Positions 34,299 to 44,294 are shown, counted from the first letter of the stretch. The stretch is 64,000 nucleotides of DNA from an uncultured Arthrobacter sp. (GCF_947493765.1 NZ_CANLSZ010000004.1:1-64000), one strand, 5' to 3'. The notes: generated from the letters alone by a model not told the origin. Made by a program: numbers and translations.

Positions 34299-35179
34299 AG
34301 GCAGACCGTCGCGGCCGTGCCCACGTTGAGTGATTCGGCGCTGCCGTAGATGGGCACGGCGACGCGGGCGTCGGCCTCCTCGCCGAGCGTGTCGTCGAGC
34401 CCCTGCGCCTCGTTGCCGAACAGCCAGGCCGCCGGATCCTCCAGCCGCACGGTGTGCCCCGTCGGCGGGGCAAATTCCGAGTCGGGCCGCAGGGCAGTGC
34501 CCTCCGGCGTCACCCCGGTGCGGCGCGACGCACTGGCGTCCTGCAGCGCATCCAGATCGGTGGTCCCGTAGCCGTCGGCGGCGAGGACCGTCAGGCCCGC
34601 ACCATGCAGCCGGTCGGTGAGGCCCTCGAGCTGGGCACCGTTGACGAGGGGCAGGTGGAACAGCGAGCCCACCGTGGAGCGGACGGTCTTCGGGTTGTAG
34701 GGATCCACGCTGGACCCCGTGAGGACCACGGCGTCGGCACCTGCGGCGTCGGCGGCGCGGATGATCGTCCCCGCGTTCCCGGGGTCCCGCACGCCGACCA
34801 GGACGGCGACGAGCCGCGGTCGCGAGGCGAGGACCTCGTCAAGGGGCGTGTCCACGAACCGGCACACGGCGATGAAGCCCTGCGGTGTCACGGTGGACGA
34901 CATCGCGGCCAGGACGTCCTGGGTGACCATCCGGAGCCGGGGGGCCTCCGGCTCCGCGAGCAGGGCCGCGAGGTCGTCGTGGCGAGCCAGGGCCTCGCCC
35001 GTGGCGAAGACGTCCACGACGACGCCGTCGGCGCCGGCGTCGCGTCTGTCGAGATGGAGCCTGACGGCCTCGCGGGCGGCCTGCGGGCCCTCGGCCAGGA
35101 ACTCACGGCGCCTCAACCGCGAAGGACGCCCGGCCAGGCGTGCCACCTCCTTCACCCGGTCGGCCTGGGTGTTGGTCAT
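34265..35179 (-). CDS. SpoU/TrmH-family RNA 2'-O-methyltransferase
   Basis: A 304-residue SPOUT methyltransferase with an N-terminal substrate-binding domain (about residues 1-110) and C-terminal knot. Motif 1 is DPGNAGTIIRAADAAGADAV, then YNPKTVRSTVGSLFHLPLV, AWLFGNEAQGL and ESLNVGTAATVCLYA, which bind SAM. It probably methylates a ribose in rRNA. I choose the ATG at 35179 (family members start near MTNTQADRVKEVARLAG); the ATG at 35212 is the alternative. It follows rplT on the same strand, a common position for this gene. Confidence 0.9.
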   Translation of the reverse strand: MTNTQADRVKEVARLAGRPSRLRRREFLAEGPQAAREAVRLHLDRRDAGADGVVVDVFATGEALARHDDLAALLAEPEAPRLRMVTQDVLAAMSSTVTPQGFIAVCRFVDTPLDEVLASRPRLVAVLVGVRDPGNAGTIIRAADAAGADAVVLTGSSVDPYNPKTVRSTVGSLFHLPLVNGAQLEGLTDRLHGAGLTVLAADGYGTTDLDALQDASASRRTGVTPEGTALRPDSEFAPPTGHTVRLEDPAAWLFGNEAQGLDDTLGEEADARVAVPIYGSAESLNVGTAATVCLYASARAQREP

Positions 35180-35256
35180 CAGTGGCGCCTGGGGGCGTCC
35201 GTTCACGGTCATCGTGGACAGCGGGTCGGCCGCTGGGCCGACCTTCGCTGCTGTGC

Positions 35257-35646
35257 CTAGGCCGAGGCCTTGACGGGTGCCGACGTGTCGGCCGGCAGGG
35301 CGGTCCGGGCGAGCTCCACCAGGGCCGCGAACGCGGGACCGTCGGTGACGGCGAGATCGGCGAGCATGCGGCGGTCCACCTGGATCTCCGCGGCCTTCAG
35401 CCCCTGGATGAGGCGGTTGTAGGTGAGGCCGTTCGCGCGGGATGCCGCGTTGATGCGCTGGATCCAGAGGCGACGGAAGTCACCCTTGCGCTTGCGGCGG
35501 TCACCGTAGCTGTAGACGAACGAGTGGAGCAGCTGCTCCTTGGCCTTGCGGTAGAGGCGCGAACGCTGCCCGCGGTAACCCTTGGCGCGCTCGAGGACGA
35601 CCCGGCGCTTCTTGTGGGCATTGACTGCCCGCTTCACACGTGCCAC
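35257..35646 (-). CDS. rplT: 50S ribosomal protein L20
   Basis: A 129-residue L20. [34 protein letters not shown] and [19 protein letters not shown] are diagnostic. It binds 23S rRNA early in assembly. It carries about ten extra residues at the C-terminus ([10 protein letters not shown]). It is the last gene of the infC-rpmI-rplT operon, in which L20 commonly represses translation in other bacteria. Confidence 0.98.
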   Translation of the reverse strand: MARVKRAVNAHKKRRVVLERAKGYRGQRSRLYRKAKEQLLHSFVYSYGDRRKRKGDFRRLWIQRINAASRANGLTYNRLIQGLKAAEIQVDRRMLADLAVTDGPAFAALVELARTALPADTSAPVKASA

Positions 35647-35740
35647 GTGTGTACTCCTTCAATTCTTGTCGGTCACGGCCTCAGCCGCAGCGCTGCGCAG
35701 TGCGCGCAGGCGCTTTCCCGAGGGGTGGGTAGGTGGGTGG

Positions 35741-35935
35741 TCAGACGCCGAGCATCTTCTTGATGACCTTGGTGTCGGCCTTCGAGACGATCTGGTCGCT
35801 CGCGAGCCGGCGCGTCACCTTCGAGGACTTGTGCTCGAGGTAGTGGCGGCGGTTGGCCTGCTGGCGCTTGAGCTTGCCGCTACCGGTCAGCTTGAAGCGC
35901 TTCTTGGCGCCGCTGTGGGTCTTCATCTTCGGCAT
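35741..35935 (-). CDS. rpmI: 50S ribosomal protein L35
   Basis: A 64-residue L35 with the usual [20 protein letters not shown] start and the [13 protein letters not shown] segment. I start at 35935; the frame is open for 17 codons upstream but without family similarity. Part of the large ribosomal subunit and of the infC-rpmI-rplT operon. The 94 bases between it and rplT contain only repeated G/T-rich sequence. Confidence 0.98.
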   Translation of the reverse strand: MPKMKTHSGAKKRFKLTGSGKLKRQQANRRHYLEHKSSKVTRRLASDQIVSKADTKVIKKMLGV

Positions 35936-36039
35936 GGGAACCGATCTCCTTCTGCTAGCCGGGCGGATGCACCCGGACGTCGGCACCCCGGGGTGCCTGG
36001 TTGGTATGTGGACTGGTCCCTCGGACCAGGGCTGCTGCC

Positions 36040-37254
36040 CTAGTCCGTGCTGTCGGGCTTCGATCCGCCGGACGGGCTCCTTGGCGGCGTGGCGCGTCCT
36101 GCCGGCTTCGGGGTGGCCGACGGCTTCGGTGCACCCGGCTTCGGCATGGGCGTGGGCTTGCCGGTCCCTGCGGGCTTGGAAGGTGCGACGGCGTCGCCCG
36201 CGGCAGGTGCCTCGGACTTCGGCGCTGCCGAACGGCTCGCGGCGGGGCGTTCCGCCGCCGGACGCGGTGCTGCAGCCCGAGGTGCCGATGACCGGGGTTC
36301 AGACGTCCGGGGTGCGGATGTCCTGGATTCAGACGCCCTGGGTGCCGATGTCCTGGATTCAGATGTCCTGGGAGCCGAGGCCGCACGGGTCGGCGCTGCC
36401 TGCGGTGCCGCCGGAGCTGCGTTCGAGGTGGTCCCGGCGTCCTTCGCCGGCGCTGCAGGTGCCGTGGCTGAGGTCGCGGCCTCCGGCGTCGTCTCCGTGG
36501 AGGTGTTCTCCGTGGAGCCGGCTGCCGCTGCCCCCTCCGCGGGAGCGTCCTTCGCGGGCGCCTCCGGCTCGGAGGTGATCGAGTAGCCCTCGGGCAGCAG
36601 GTCCGCCAGGGACTGCGTCATGGGAGCGTTGCCCGACCCCGACGTCTGCACGCGGGGCGGCTCACCGCCGCTCTTGGCAGCCTCGTTGGCGGCCTTCGCG
36701 TCGGCCCGCTGTGTTGCACGCCGCGCCTCGGCCTTCGCCTCGGCCTTGTTCTTGGTGGGCCCGATGACCATGACCATGTTGCGGCCGTCGATGCGCGGGG
36801 TGGACTCGATGACCCCTACCTCGGAGACGTCCTCGGCGAACTTCTGCAGGAGGCGGATGCCCATCTCCGGTCGCTGCTGCTCACGTCCGCGGAACTGGAT
36901 CATGGCCTTGACCTTGTCGCCGGCCCCGAGGAAGCGCAGAGCATGCCCGCGCTTCGTCTCGTAGTCGTGCGTGTCGATCTTGAGCCGGAAGCGGATCTCC
37001 TTCAGCACCGTGTTGGTCTGGTTCTTCCGCGCCTCGCGGGCCTTCACGGCCGCCTCGTACTTGTACTTGCCAAAATCCATGAGCTTCGCCACCGGAGGCT
37101 TCGCCTGCGGTGCTACCTCGACCAGATCCAGATCGGATTCGGCGGCAAGGCGGAGAGCGTCCTCGATGCGGACGATACCCACCTGTTCGCCGGCAGGTCC
37201 GACCAGCCGCACCTCGGGGACGCGGATACGATCGTTGATTCTTGGCTCGCTAAT
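36040..37254 (-). CDS. infC: translation initiation factor IF-3 with long C-terminal extension
   Basis: A 404-residue IF-3. Residues 1-185 are the normal two domains ([20 protein letters not shown], then [28 protein letters not shown] and [11 protein letters not shown]). The start is ATT at 37254, with AGGAG 6 nt upstream; AUU is the well-known special start of infC, used in autoregulation by IF-3. No ATG fits. Residues 190-404 form an Ala/Pro/Ser/Thr-rich, probably disordered tail with repeats of the type ESRTSAPR, more than doubling the usual length. The factor keeps ribosomal subunits apart and checks the start codon. Confidence 0.96.
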   Translation of the reverse strand: MSEPRINDRIRVPEVRLVGPAGEQVGIVRIEDALRLAAESDLDLVEVAPQAKPPVAKLMDFGKYKYEAAVKAREARKNQTNTVLKEIRFRLKIDTHDYETKRGHALRFLGAGDKVKAMIQFRGREQQRPEMGIRLLQKFAEDVSEVGVIESTPRIDGRNMVMVIGPTKNKAEAKAEARRATQRADAKAANEAAKSGGEPPRVQTSGSGNAPMTQSLADLLPEGYSITSEPEAPAKDAPAEGAAAAGSTENTSTETTPEAATSATAPAAPAKDAGTTSNAAPAAPQAAPTRAASAPRTSESRTSAPRASESRTSAPRTSEPRSSAPRAAAPRPAAERPAASRSAAPKSEAPAAGDAVAPSKPAGTGKPTPMPKPGAPKPSATPKPAGRATPPRSPSGGSKPDSTD

Positions 37255-37294
37255 GTGTGACTCCTGTGGATTTCCGAGCGGACACCGCCTGCGG

Positions 37295-37334
37295 ACGAAA
37301 GAAGGCCTCCCATCGCATGCGCAATCGGAGGCCT
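37295..37334 (-). promoter_or_regulatory. leader attenuator-like hairpin upstream of infC
   Basis: On the infC strand AGGCCTCC (37334-37327) pairs with GGAGGCCT (37310-37303). The loop can form a second short stem (ATTGC with GCGAT), and TTCTTTC follows directly. This is a stem plus pyrimidine tract, a terminator-like structure about 40 nt before the infC ribosome site. It would fit an attenuator controlling the infC-rpmI-rplT operon. The rest of 37255-37547 is the divergent control region for infC and the DUF1844 gene. Confidence 0.6.
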
Positions 37335-37547
37335 CGGGATCCGGTCCTGGGTGGCCAGCGGGAGTTCCCACTCCCGACCGCTCAACAGGTCCGACCAGGT
37401 GACCCGGCTGCCTGCAATGCGGCCGTGGGGCTGCACCAGGCAAACGCGGGTGGGAGAGGACTCCGCTTGCAGACCGGCACCTCGCGGCTCCCTCGCAGGA
37501 GCACGACGAGTAATCGTGACCGGTTGGTCTATGCCAAGCTTACCAGT

Positions 37548-38009
37548 ATGAACATGCCACACGACAATCCGCAGCACTCCCCCGATGACGATGCGCCGGA
37601 AGCATCACGGCGCAGCTTCGCCGAGGAGCAGGAGCGGGCGGCAGGAACCCCGGACACCGCGGACGACGTGGAGCAGGGCGTCCGCCGGCAGATGCGGGAC
37701 ATCTCCGAGGTGGCAGCCGTCGAGGTGATCGTCACCTCCGCCGTCCATCTGATGAGCGCGGCGGCGGTGAAGTGCGGCCTGGCCCAGGAGGACGACGCCG
37801 AGCAGCTCAAGGACCTCGACGAGGCGCGGAAGCTGATCACCGCACTCGCCGGTTTCGTGACGGCCGCCGCCCCGGAGATCGGCTCCCAGCATGCCGGTCC
37901 GCTGCGCGACGGCCTGAGGTCGCTGCAGCTGGCGTTCCGCGAGGCGTCCATCATCCCCGATCCCCCCGGGAAGGGCCCCGGCGAGAAGTACACCGGCCCC
38001 GTCAACTGA
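37548..38009 (+). CDS. DUF1844 family protein
   Basis: A 153-residue acidic protein. Residues 1-45 are polar and likely disordered; then VRRQMRDISEVAAVEVIVTS, SAVHLMSAAAVKCGL and LDEARKLITALAGFVTAAAP give the helical DUF1844 core. It is commonly found divergent from infC in this group of bacteria. Function unknown. I start at the ATG at 37548; a second ATG is two codons in. Confidence 0.85.
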   Translation: MNMPHDNPQHSPDDDAPEASRRSFAEEQERAAGTPDTADDVEQGVRRQMRDISEVAAVEVIVTSAVHLMSAAAVKCGLAQEDDAEQLKDLDEARKLITALAGFVTAAAPEIGSQHAGPLRDGLRSLQLAFREASIIPDPPGKGPGEKYTGPVN

Positions 38010-38027
38010 GCCTCACTCCCCAGCGGC

Positions 38028-38112
38028 CTGCTCCCCAACGGTCTGCTCCCCAACGGTCTGCTCCCCAGCTCCGGCCGGGGCGCGACCTCAGCTCCGGCCG
38101 GGGCGCGACCTC
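38028..38112. repeat. two short tandem repeats between DUF1844 and the MFS gene
   Basis: A 15-bp unit (CTGCTCCCCAACGGT) occurs at 38028-38042 and 38043-38057 with a partial third copy. A 23-bp unit beginning AGCTCCGGCCGGGGC occurs at 38067-38089 and 38090-38112. The last copy runs into the stop codon of the leftward MFS gene (38111-38113), so the 3' end of that gene has been duplicated. These sit between convergent genes. Confidence 0.85.
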
Positions 38113-39403
38113 AGGCCGACGCGCGGGTGGGCACCCGCCGCGGTTGCCGGTCACGGACGACGAGACCGACCAGGGCGATCACGGCAGCCACCGCGGCCAC
38201 GGCGGTGAAACCGGCCCAGGGCCCGACGGCGTCGATGAGCACTCCCGCCACCGGAGCGCCGAGCGCCACCCCGGACGTCAGTGCGGAGCCGTACCAGCCC
38301 ATCGCCTCGCCCCTGCGGTCCTCGGCCACGAGATCGGCCACCTTCTCCGATGCGGCCGAGAGCACGGGGGCAACGAGCAGGCCCGCGGGGATGGAGAGCA
38401 GCGCCAGCGACAGGGTGCTGCCGGCGAAGCCCAGGGGAAGACTCAGCAGTGCCATGCCCAGCAGGAGCAGTGCGGGCGGGACGGGGCGGTGCAGCGCGCC
38501 GTAGATCAGCCCGCCCGCCACGGAGGCTGCGCACCACGCGGCGAAGACGATGCCGAGCCGGCCCTCGGCGCCCGAGAGCTCGAGCGCGGCGACCATGCCC
38601 ACCTCGGACCCCGAGAGGACGAGGCCGGCTCCCACCGCGATCACCATGACCATCACCAGCGGTACGGTCAGCCACGGCAGCGCCCTCCTGACCCCGCGGC
38701 GCAGCAGCGAACTGCGCGCCCGGAGCGGAGGGACGTCGGTCGGCAGGCCGATGAGATCGGCGGCTGCCTCCGAGACGTCGGCGGGCGCTGCCGCGGACAG
38801 CAGGGCGGCGTCGGGCAGCTGGTCCGAGCGGGTGGGCGGATTGAACCACAGGAGGAAGAGCCCCGCCGAGGCCGTCGCCAGTCCCACCAGCGTCAGGCCG
38901 AGGACAGTGGAGACCTGGGTCGCCAGCACGATGCCCACCGCCGGTCCCGCCATGAAGATGACCTCGGTGGAGATGGCGTCGAGGGTGAAGGCCGTGCGCC
39001 GTCGGTCGCCGTCCACGAGCACGCCCAGCGCCTGCCGGATCACGGAGAAGGCCGGCAGCGTGAACAGTCCGCCCACGAGCGCGGCGACCAGGAGCCACCG
39101 GTACGGCAGGTGCGGGGCGATCGACCAGATGAGCGCTTCCGCGACGATGGAGGGGACGAGCGCCCGGCGCAGGCCCACGGTGTCGATCCGCCGCCCGCGC
39201 CACGGCGCTCCGACCGCGATGCCGATGGTGACGATCGCCGCGACGGCACCGGCCTCGGCGTACCCGCGGTCGAGGGTCTGGACCACGTGCAGCGTGAGGA
39301 GCACGCCTGCGGCGGAGTGCGGGAAGCGGGCGATCATGCCGACCAGCAGGAGGGTCCTGACGGCGCGGATGCGGAGCAGGTCCCGGTATACGGCGAAGTT
39401 CAC
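38111..39403 (-). CDS. MFS transporter
   Basis: A 430-residue membrane protein with 12 predicted helices and a large polar central loop (about residues 195-235). The segment GAPWRGRRIDTVGLRRALVPS takes the place of the loop 2-3 signature. The GTG start has weak ribosome-site support. It lies downstream of sseB on the same strand with a gap of only 28 nt and may be co-transcribed with the histidine genes. The substrate is unknown. Confidence 0.87.
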   Translation of the reverse strand: MNFAVYRDLLRIRAVRTLLLVGMIARFPHSAAGVLLTLHVVQTLDRGYAEAGAVAAIVTIGIAVGAPWRGRRIDTVGLRRALVPSIVAEALIWSIAPHLPYRWLLVAALVGGLFTLPAFSVIRQALGVLVDGDRRRTAFTLDAISTEVIFMAGPAVGIVLATQVSTVLGLTLVGLATASAGLFLLWFNPPTRSDQLPDAALLSAAAPADVSEAAADLIGLPTDVPPLRARSSLLRRGVRRALPWLTVPLVMVMVIAVGAGLVLSGSEVGMVAALELSGAEGRLGIVFAAWCAASVAGGLIYGALHRPVPPALLLLGMALLSLPLGFAGSTLSLALLSIPAGLLVAPVLSAASEKVADLVAEDRRGEAMGWYGSALTSGVALGAPVAGVLIDAVGPWAGFTAVAAVAAVIALVGLVVRDRQPRRVPTRASA

Positions 39404-39431
39404 GGCCAGTCTTTCTGTGCCGACGGATGCG

Positions 39432-40283
39432 TCAGCGGAGGAGTTTGATGTCGAGCGAGTCCACGCGCTCCACGACGTCCGGGAGGGCGAGGAACTTCGC
39501 GCGGAGGGACGAGACGGTGTGGCGCACGGCGTCGGGTGTCAGACCGGCCCTGAGTCGGAGGTCCAGGCGGAGTTCGGGGCCGGGCCCGCCGCCGCCGGCG
39601 ATGCTGCCGTCGGCGGTCCTGGTCACGACGCCGGCGGCGGGCCGGAGTCCCACCGACACGACGTCCGGCAGGGTCCGCGCGGTGGCCCCGATGAGCTCGG
39701 CCAGCCCGGCGTCCTCGTAGGAGGGCGTCCACACGCGCTGCTGCGCCAGCGCCCAGACCGCCGGACGCCGCAGGACGAACGTCAGGGCTGCCCCCGGATC
39801 GAGCACGAGCAGCTCGGCACTCTCCGACGCCGCAGCGAGGGCAGCCCGCGCCGCATAGACGGCCACGGGCCGGGCCTCCGGATGCCACCGCTGCAGCGCC
39901 GGGGTGGAGGAGAAGACCGGGAGGGCCTTGCGCCCGTCGGGTGCCGACAGGGTCACGAGGGACATGTCGGCCTCCTTGTCGGACTGCAGTCCGGTGTCGG
40001 TCCGTGCGTGACGGCTCACCTCGGCCACGATCGGGATGAACACCCGGGCGGTGGTGAGTGCTCCGAACACGGCGCGTTCACCGGGGCCGGGCTGATCGGT
40101 CGGCGCGCGGAGGCCCTCCAGGGCGTGGGTCAGTCCCGCGTCGGCCGCGCCGTCGTCGTCGTCGAAGGCGTGGAGTGGGTTGTCCGGGCCGGAGAGGTCC
40201 CTGCCGGCCCACGCCCTCCCGGCGGAGTCCGTCCTGTTCCCCCCGAGTGCTGCGGCGATGTGGGCGGGCAGCTCGCGCGTCAC
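39432..40283 (-). CDS. SseB family protein
   Basis: A 283-residue protein with an SseB N-terminal type domain: VFIPIVAEV and a later [20 protein letters not shown], then [20 protein letters not shown]. Such proteins often lie next to priA/hisA in actinobacteria; the role is unclear. The GTG at 40283 overlaps the priA stop (GTGA), so translation is coupled. The open frame further upstream is a shadow of priA. Confidence 0.82.
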   Translation of the reverse strand: MTRELPAHIAAALGGNRTDSAGRAWAGRDLSGPDNPLHAFDDDDGAADAGLTHALEGLRAPTDQPGPGERAVFGALTTARVFIPIVAEVSRHARTDTGLQSDKEADMSLVTLSAPDGRKALPVFSSTPALQRWHPEARPVAVYAARAALAAASESAELLVLDPGAALTFVLRRPAVWALAQQRVWTPSYEDAGLAELIGATARTLPDVVSVGLRPAAGVVTRTADGSIAGGGGPGPELRLDLRLRAGLTPDAVRHTVSSLRAKFLALPDVVERVDSLDIKLLR

Positions 40284-41038
40284 GCGTCGGCGCCGGGCAG
40301 CCCTGCCACGTCCAGGGCCTGCGGGAGGGTGAAGGCGCCGGCGTAGAGCGCCTTGCCGACGATCGCTCCCTCGAGACCCTGGGGCACGAGCTCGCGGAGC
40401 GCCGCGATGTCGTCCAGACTCGAGATGCCGCCCGAGGCCACCACCGGGCGCGCGGTGCGGGCGAGGACCTCCTGCAGCAGCTCCAGGTTCGGCCCCTTCA
40501 AGGTGCCGTCCTTCGTCACGTCCGTGACGACGTACCGGGCGCAGCCGGCGTCCTCCAGCCGCTGCAGGACCTCCCACAGGTCACCGCCCTCCTGCGTCCA
40601 GCCGCGCGCGGCCAGCGTGGTCCCGCGGACATCGAGCCCGACGGCGATCGCGTCGCCGTAGCGGGCGATCGCCCGTTCGGTCCACTCCGGGTTCTCCAGC
40701 GCCACCGTCCCGAGATTGACGCGCGTGGCGCCGAGCTCCAGGGCCGCTTCGAGCGACTCGTCGTCGCGGATGCCCCCGGAGAGTTCCACCTTGATGTCGA
40801 GGTGCCTCACCACCCGCTCGAGCAGATCCTTGTTGGAGCCGCGGCCGAAGGCGGCGTCGAGGTCCACGAGATGCACCCACTGCGCCCCGTCCCGCTGCCA
40901 GGCCTCGGCGGCGTCGAGCGGGTCGCCGTAGCTGGTCTCGCTACCGGCCTCGCCCTGGACGAGGCGCACGGCCTGGCCGTCGGCCACGTCGACGGCGGGG
41001 AGGAGTTCGAGGACGGGTGAATCGGTGAGGGGGCTCAT
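40280..41038 (-). CDS. priA: bifunctional HisA/TrpF isomerase (PriA)
   Basis: A 252-residue TIM barrel. [21 protein letters not shown] contains the first catalytic Asp; [20 protein letters not shown], and [19 protein letters not shown] with the second Asp follow, then [11 protein letters not shown]. In actinobacteria without a separate trpF this enzyme isomerises both ProFAR (histidine) and PRA (tryptophan). Assignment as PriA rather than HisA rests on the lineage and the RGWT segment near residue 150; no test for trpF elsewhere is possible here. Confidence 0.93.
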   Translation of the reverse strand: MSPLTDSPVLELLPAVDVADGQAVRLVQGEAGSETSYGDPLDAAEAWQRDGAQWVHLVDLDAAFGRGSNKDLLERVVRHLDIKVELSGGIRDDESLEAALELGATRVNLGTVALENPEWTERAIARYGDAIAVGLDVRGTTLAARGWTQEGGDLWEVLQRLEDAGCARYVVTDVTKDGTLKGPNLELLQEVLARTARPVVASGGISSLDDIAALRELVPQGLEGAIVGKALYAGAFTLPQALDVAGLPGADA

Positions 41039-41075
41039 GGTCTGCTTTCGTGCGGTCGGTCGGCGGGGAACCGGG

Positions 41076-41234
41076 CTAGTCGCCCGGGAGGGTGAACAGG
41101 TAGGCGGCGACGAGGGCGAGGCCGGCCAGGACGAGGAAGGCGATCCACACCCAGCGCGGGAACTCCTGGCCCCGCAGGGAGAACGCTCCCCCGACGAGCA
41201 GGCCCGCGACGCCCATCAGGATCAGGCTCAGCAC
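41076..41234 (-). CDS. small two-helix membrane protein between hisH and priA
   Basis: A 52-residue open frame from a GTG 5 nt after the hisH stop. It contains two hydrophobic helices ([20 protein letters not shown] and [19 protein letters not shown]) joined by a short loop GQEFPRW. The tight spacing within the histidine operon and the clean membrane pattern argue that it is real. I know of no function; small membrane proteins at this position are seen in related bacteria, as far as I recall. Confidence 0.7.
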   Translation of the reverse strand: MLSLILMGVAGLLVGGAFSLRGQEFPRWVWIAFLVLAGLALVAAYLFTLPGD

Positions 41235-41238
41235 GCGG

Positions 41239-41874
41239 TCACAGCGCCCCGATCCAGTTCCGCAGCAGCTCCGCCCCGGCGTCGCCGGACTTCTCCGGGT
41301 GGAACTGGGTGGCGCTGAGGGGTCCGTTCTCGACGGCGGCGACGAACGGGCCGCCGTGATCGGCCCAGGTGACCTGGGGCGGCTTCATGTCCGGCTGGGT
41401 GACGTCGAAGGACCAGTCCTGCACGCCGTAGGAGTGGACGAAGTAGAAGCGCTCGTCGGCGATCCCGTCGAACAGGACGCTCCGGGCGGGCGGCTGCACC
41501 GTGTTCCAGCCCATGTGCGGGACGACGTCTGCCTTGAGCCGCTCCACCGTACCGGGCCACTCCCCCATGCCCGGCGTCCGGACGCCGTGCTCCACGCCCT
41601 CGTCGAACAGGATCTGCAGACCCACGCAGATGCCGAGCACGGGCCGGCCTCCGGCGACCCTGCGCCCGATCATGCGCAGCGCATCGACGCTCCTGAGTCC
41701 GTCCATGACCGCCGCGAAGGCGCCCACGCCGGGGACCAGCAGCCCGTCGGCGTTCAGGACGTCGTCGGGCTTCGCGCTCAGGACCACCTCCGCACCGACG
41801 TGTTCCAGGGCCCGCACCACGGACCGGACGTTGCCGGAGCCGTAGTCGAGCACGGTGACGGTCCGCGCGCTCAC
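41239..41874 (-). CDS. hisH: imidazole glycerol phosphate synthase, glutaminase subunit
   Basis: A 211-residue class I glutamine amidotransferase. The catalytic Cys is in [13 protein letters not shown], and the His/Glu pair is in [33 protein letters not shown] starts the domain. It supplies ammonia to HisF, which is not in the window. The ATG overlaps the end of hisB by 4 nt. Confidence 0.97.
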   Translation of the reverse strand: MSARTVTVLDYGSGNVRSVVRALEHVGAEVVLSAKPDDVLNADGLLVPGVGAFAAVMDGLRSVDALRMIGRRVAGGRPVLGICVGLQILFDEGVEHGVRTPGMGEWPGTVERLKADVVPHMGWNTVQPPARSVLFDGIADERFYFVHSYGVQDWSFDVTQPDMKPPQVTWADHGGPFVAAVENGPLSATQFHPEKSGDAGAELLRNWIGAL

Positions 41875-42488
41875 AGCGCGCCCTTCGTCGAGGGGATGCC
41901 CTCCACGCGCGGATCCGGTTCGACGGCCGTCCGCAGGGCGCGGGCGAGGGCCTTGAACTGGGCTTCGGCGATGTGGTGGGGGTCCCGCCCGGCGATCAGC
42001 GTGACGTGCAGGCAGATGTGGGCGTGCAGCGCAATCGCCTCCAGGACGTGCCGCGTGAGCGATCCGGTGAAGTGCCCGCCGATCAGGTGGTATTCCTGTC
42101 CCGCGGGCTCTCCCCCGTGCACCAGGAACGGACGTCCGGAGATGTCCACCACCGCCATGGCCAGTGCCTCGTCGAGCGGGACCGTCGCCTCGCCGAAACG
42201 GCGGATACCCGCTTTGGTTCCCAGCGCCGTCCGGAGTGCCTCGCCGATGGCGATGGCGGTGTCCTCGACCGTGTGGTGGACGTCGATGTGCGTGTCTCCC
42301 GAGGACTCGATCCGCAGGTCGATTAGGGAGTGCTTGGACAGGGCGGTCAGCATGTGGTCGAAGAACGGCACGGTGGTGCTGATCGAGGACTCTCCGGTGC
42401 CGTCGAGATCGAGCTCCACGACCACGCTGGACTCGCTCGTGGTCCGCTCGATGCGTGCCGTGCGTCCGCGGGCGTCATCAACTGTCAT
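41871..42488 (-). CDS. hisB: imidazoleglycerol-phosphate dehydratase
   Basis: A 205-residue monofunctional HisB. The metal-binding segments [34 protein letters not shown] and [13 protein letters not shown] are intact. It catalyses the dehydration step in histidine synthesis. The C-terminus ([14 protein letters not shown]) is the usual actinobacterial form. It follows hisC after an 88-nt gap of short GTC-rich repeats and overlaps hisH. Confidence 0.97.
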   Translation of the reverse strand: MTVDDARGRTARIERTTSESSVVVELDLDGTGESSISTTVPFFDHMLTALSKHSLIDLRIESSGDTHIDVHHTVEDTAIAIGEALRTALGTKAGIRRFGEATVPLDEALAMAVVDISGRPFLVHGGEPAGQEYHLIGGHFTGSLTRHVLEAIALHAHICLHVTLIAGRDPHHIAEAQFKALARALRTAVEPDPRVEGIPSTKGAL

Positions 42489-42576
42489 GGCATTCCTTCT
42501 GTGCGCCGGGAACCGTCCGGGCGCGCATCGATGGGTCGTGGATCGACGGGTGGTGGTCGACTGGTGGGTCGACCGG

Positions 42577-43710
42577 CTAGGGATCGAGAGGTCCGTACGG
42601 GCGGGAGCCTGCGGGCCCGAGGAGGCGCTTCAGCGCCGTGAGGAACGCCGTCGTCTCCTGTTCGGTCCCTGCGGTGACCCGCAGTGAGCCCGGGATGCCC
42701 ACGTCGCGGATCAGGACGCCGGCCTCGAGCAGTCCCTCCCAGACCCGGCGGGGATCCTCGAGCCCGGAGAAGAACACGAAGTTGGCGTCCGAGGGTGCCG
42801 GGGTCAGGCCGAGCGCTCCGAGCTCCCGGACGATCCTGTCCCGCTGCACCTTGATTGCCTCGACATTGGACAACAGGGTGGCCGCGTGGGTCAGGGCCGC
42901 GTTCGCCGTGGCCTGGGTGATCGCCGACAGATGGTAGGGCAGGCGCACCAGCCGGAGGGCGTCGGCCACCTCGGGAGCGGCGGCCAGATAGCCGATCCGC
43001 GCCCCGGCCAGTGCGAACGCCTTGCTCATGGTGCGGGACACCAGCAGGCGGGGTCTGCCGGGCAGCAGGGACAGGGCACTCTCGGTTCCCTCCTGGGTGA
43101 ACTCGCCGTACGCCTCGTCGACGATGATGATCGCGCGGGCGTCCTCGCCCGCCGCGTAGGCGGCCTCGATGACCTCGAGGTCGAGTGCCGTACCGGTCGG
43201 GTTGTTCGGCGAGCACAGGAAAACGATGTTCGCCCCTGAATCGCGGACGGCCCGCGCCGTCCCCTCCGGCGTCATCGCGTAGGCGCCCTCCCGCTCGGCG
43301 GTGATGTAGCGCGTGCCGGTCCCGCTCGAGAGGAGCGGGTACATGGAGTACGTGGGAGGGAAGCCGAGCGCCGTCCGGCCCGGACCGCCGAAGGCCTGCA
43401 GGATCTGCTGCAGCACCTCGTTGGACCCGTTGCCCGCCCACAGCTGATCCGCGGTGAGCCCATGGCCGAGATAGGCGGCGAGATTCGTCCGCAGCTCCGT
43501 GAACTCCCGGTCGGGATAGCGGTGCAGGCCCCGGGTCGCGTCCTCGACCGCCCGCACGATGGCGGCGTGCACGTCCGGCGGGACGCCGTGGGTGTTCTCG
43601 TTCACGTTCAGCAGGATCGGGACGTCCAGCTGCGGGGCCCCGTACGGGTGGAGCCCGACGAGGTCCTCACGCAGGGGGAGATTCGCTAGGGACTCGACAG
43701 AGGACGGCAC
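42577..43710 (-). CDS. hisC: histidinol-phosphate aminotransferase
   Basis: A 377-residue fold-type I PLP enzyme. The N-terminal [20 protein letters not shown] and [11 protein letters not shown], the phosphate-binding region [16 protein letters not shown], and [19 protein letters not shown] with the PLP Lys are clear. It converts imidazole-acetol phosphate to histidinol phosphate. The GTG at 43710 has TAAACT exactly 6 nt upstream and no ribosome site, so this first gene of the his cluster is probably leaderless. Upstream, 43711-43857 holds GGCCCGT-type repeats. Confidence 0.97.
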   Translation of the reverse strand: MPSSVESLANLPLREDLVGLHPYGAPQLDVPILLNVNENTHGVPPDVHAAIVRAVEDATRGLHRYPDREFTELRTNLAAYLGHGLTADQLWAGNGSNEVLQQILQAFGGPGRTALGFPPTYSMYPLLSSGTGTRYITAEREGAYAMTPEGTARAVRDSGANIVFLCSPNNPTGTALDLEVIEAAYAAGEDARAIIIVDEAYGEFTQEGTESALSLLPGRPRLLVSRTMSKAFALAGARIGYLAAAPEVADALRLVRLPYHLSAITQATANAALTHAATLLSNVEAIKVQRDRIVRELGALGLTPAPSDANFVFFSGLEDPRRVWEGLLEAGVLIRDVGIPGSLRVTAGTEQETTAFLTALKRLLGPAGSRPYGPLDP

Positions 43711-43857
43711 CTTCCGAGTTTAAGCGATGCGACCGCCGGCCCCTAACCGGGCCTCGCGCTGACCGCGGGGCGTCGGCCCGTGTGGCGCCGGCCCGTATGC
43801 CCCCGGCCCGTGTAGTTCCGGCGCAAGGGCAGCAGCTCAGGCTCCTGCGGGAAGGAG

Positions 43858-44232
43858 CTATCCGACGGGAATGGCGATGGGCTGTCCCGCCTGGACCACC
43901 GAGCTGCGCAGTTCGTTCAGCTCCACCATCTCGGCGACGACATCCCGCGGATCGCGCTCGGGCGCGTACTGCACGGCGAGGCCCCACAGGGTCTCCCCCG
44001 AGGAGACCGCCACCTCGACCGTCTCGGTCACGTCCGGCTCCTCGCTCCCGGCCCGCGCCACGGAGGTGAGGAAGGCCCCGAGGAGGATCAGGGCGGCCAC
44101 ACCCAGGGCCAGCGGCAGACCGACGAGCAGGAACCGGCCCCGACGGGTGAGGGTGAGCGGCCGCTCGGCGTAGTGCTGGGCGGTCACATCGCGCAGCGCC
44201 GTGCTGCCGTTCAGTACGGGTACTTCAGCCAT
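43858..44232 (-). CDS. LysM-domain protein divergent from lexA (SOS division inhibitor candidate)
   Basis: A 124-residue protein: a basic cytoplasmic N-terminus, one membrane helix (residues 34-57), and a C-terminal LysM domain (VSSGETLWGLAVQYAPE to GQPIAIPVG). The same layout and the divergent position next to lexA are found in YneA (Bacillus), DivS (Corynebacterium) and Rv2719c/ChiZ (Mycobacterium), which delay cell division in the SOS response. GAGG precedes two adjacent ATGs; I use 44232, with 44235 as alternative. The LexA boxes at 44295-44310 and 44363-44378 should control it. Confidence 0.85.
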   Translation of the reverse strand: MAEVPVLNGSTALRDVTAQHYAERPLTLTRRGRFLLVGLPLALGVAALILLGAFLTSVARAGSEEPDVTETVEVAVSSGETLWGLAVQYAPERDPRDVVAEMVELNELRSSVVQAGQPIAIPVG

Positions 44233-44294
44233 CATGTGTCCTCTTTCCCTTCGACCGTCCGACGCCTGCTCCAGCCATGTCACTCGAGCCTTGT

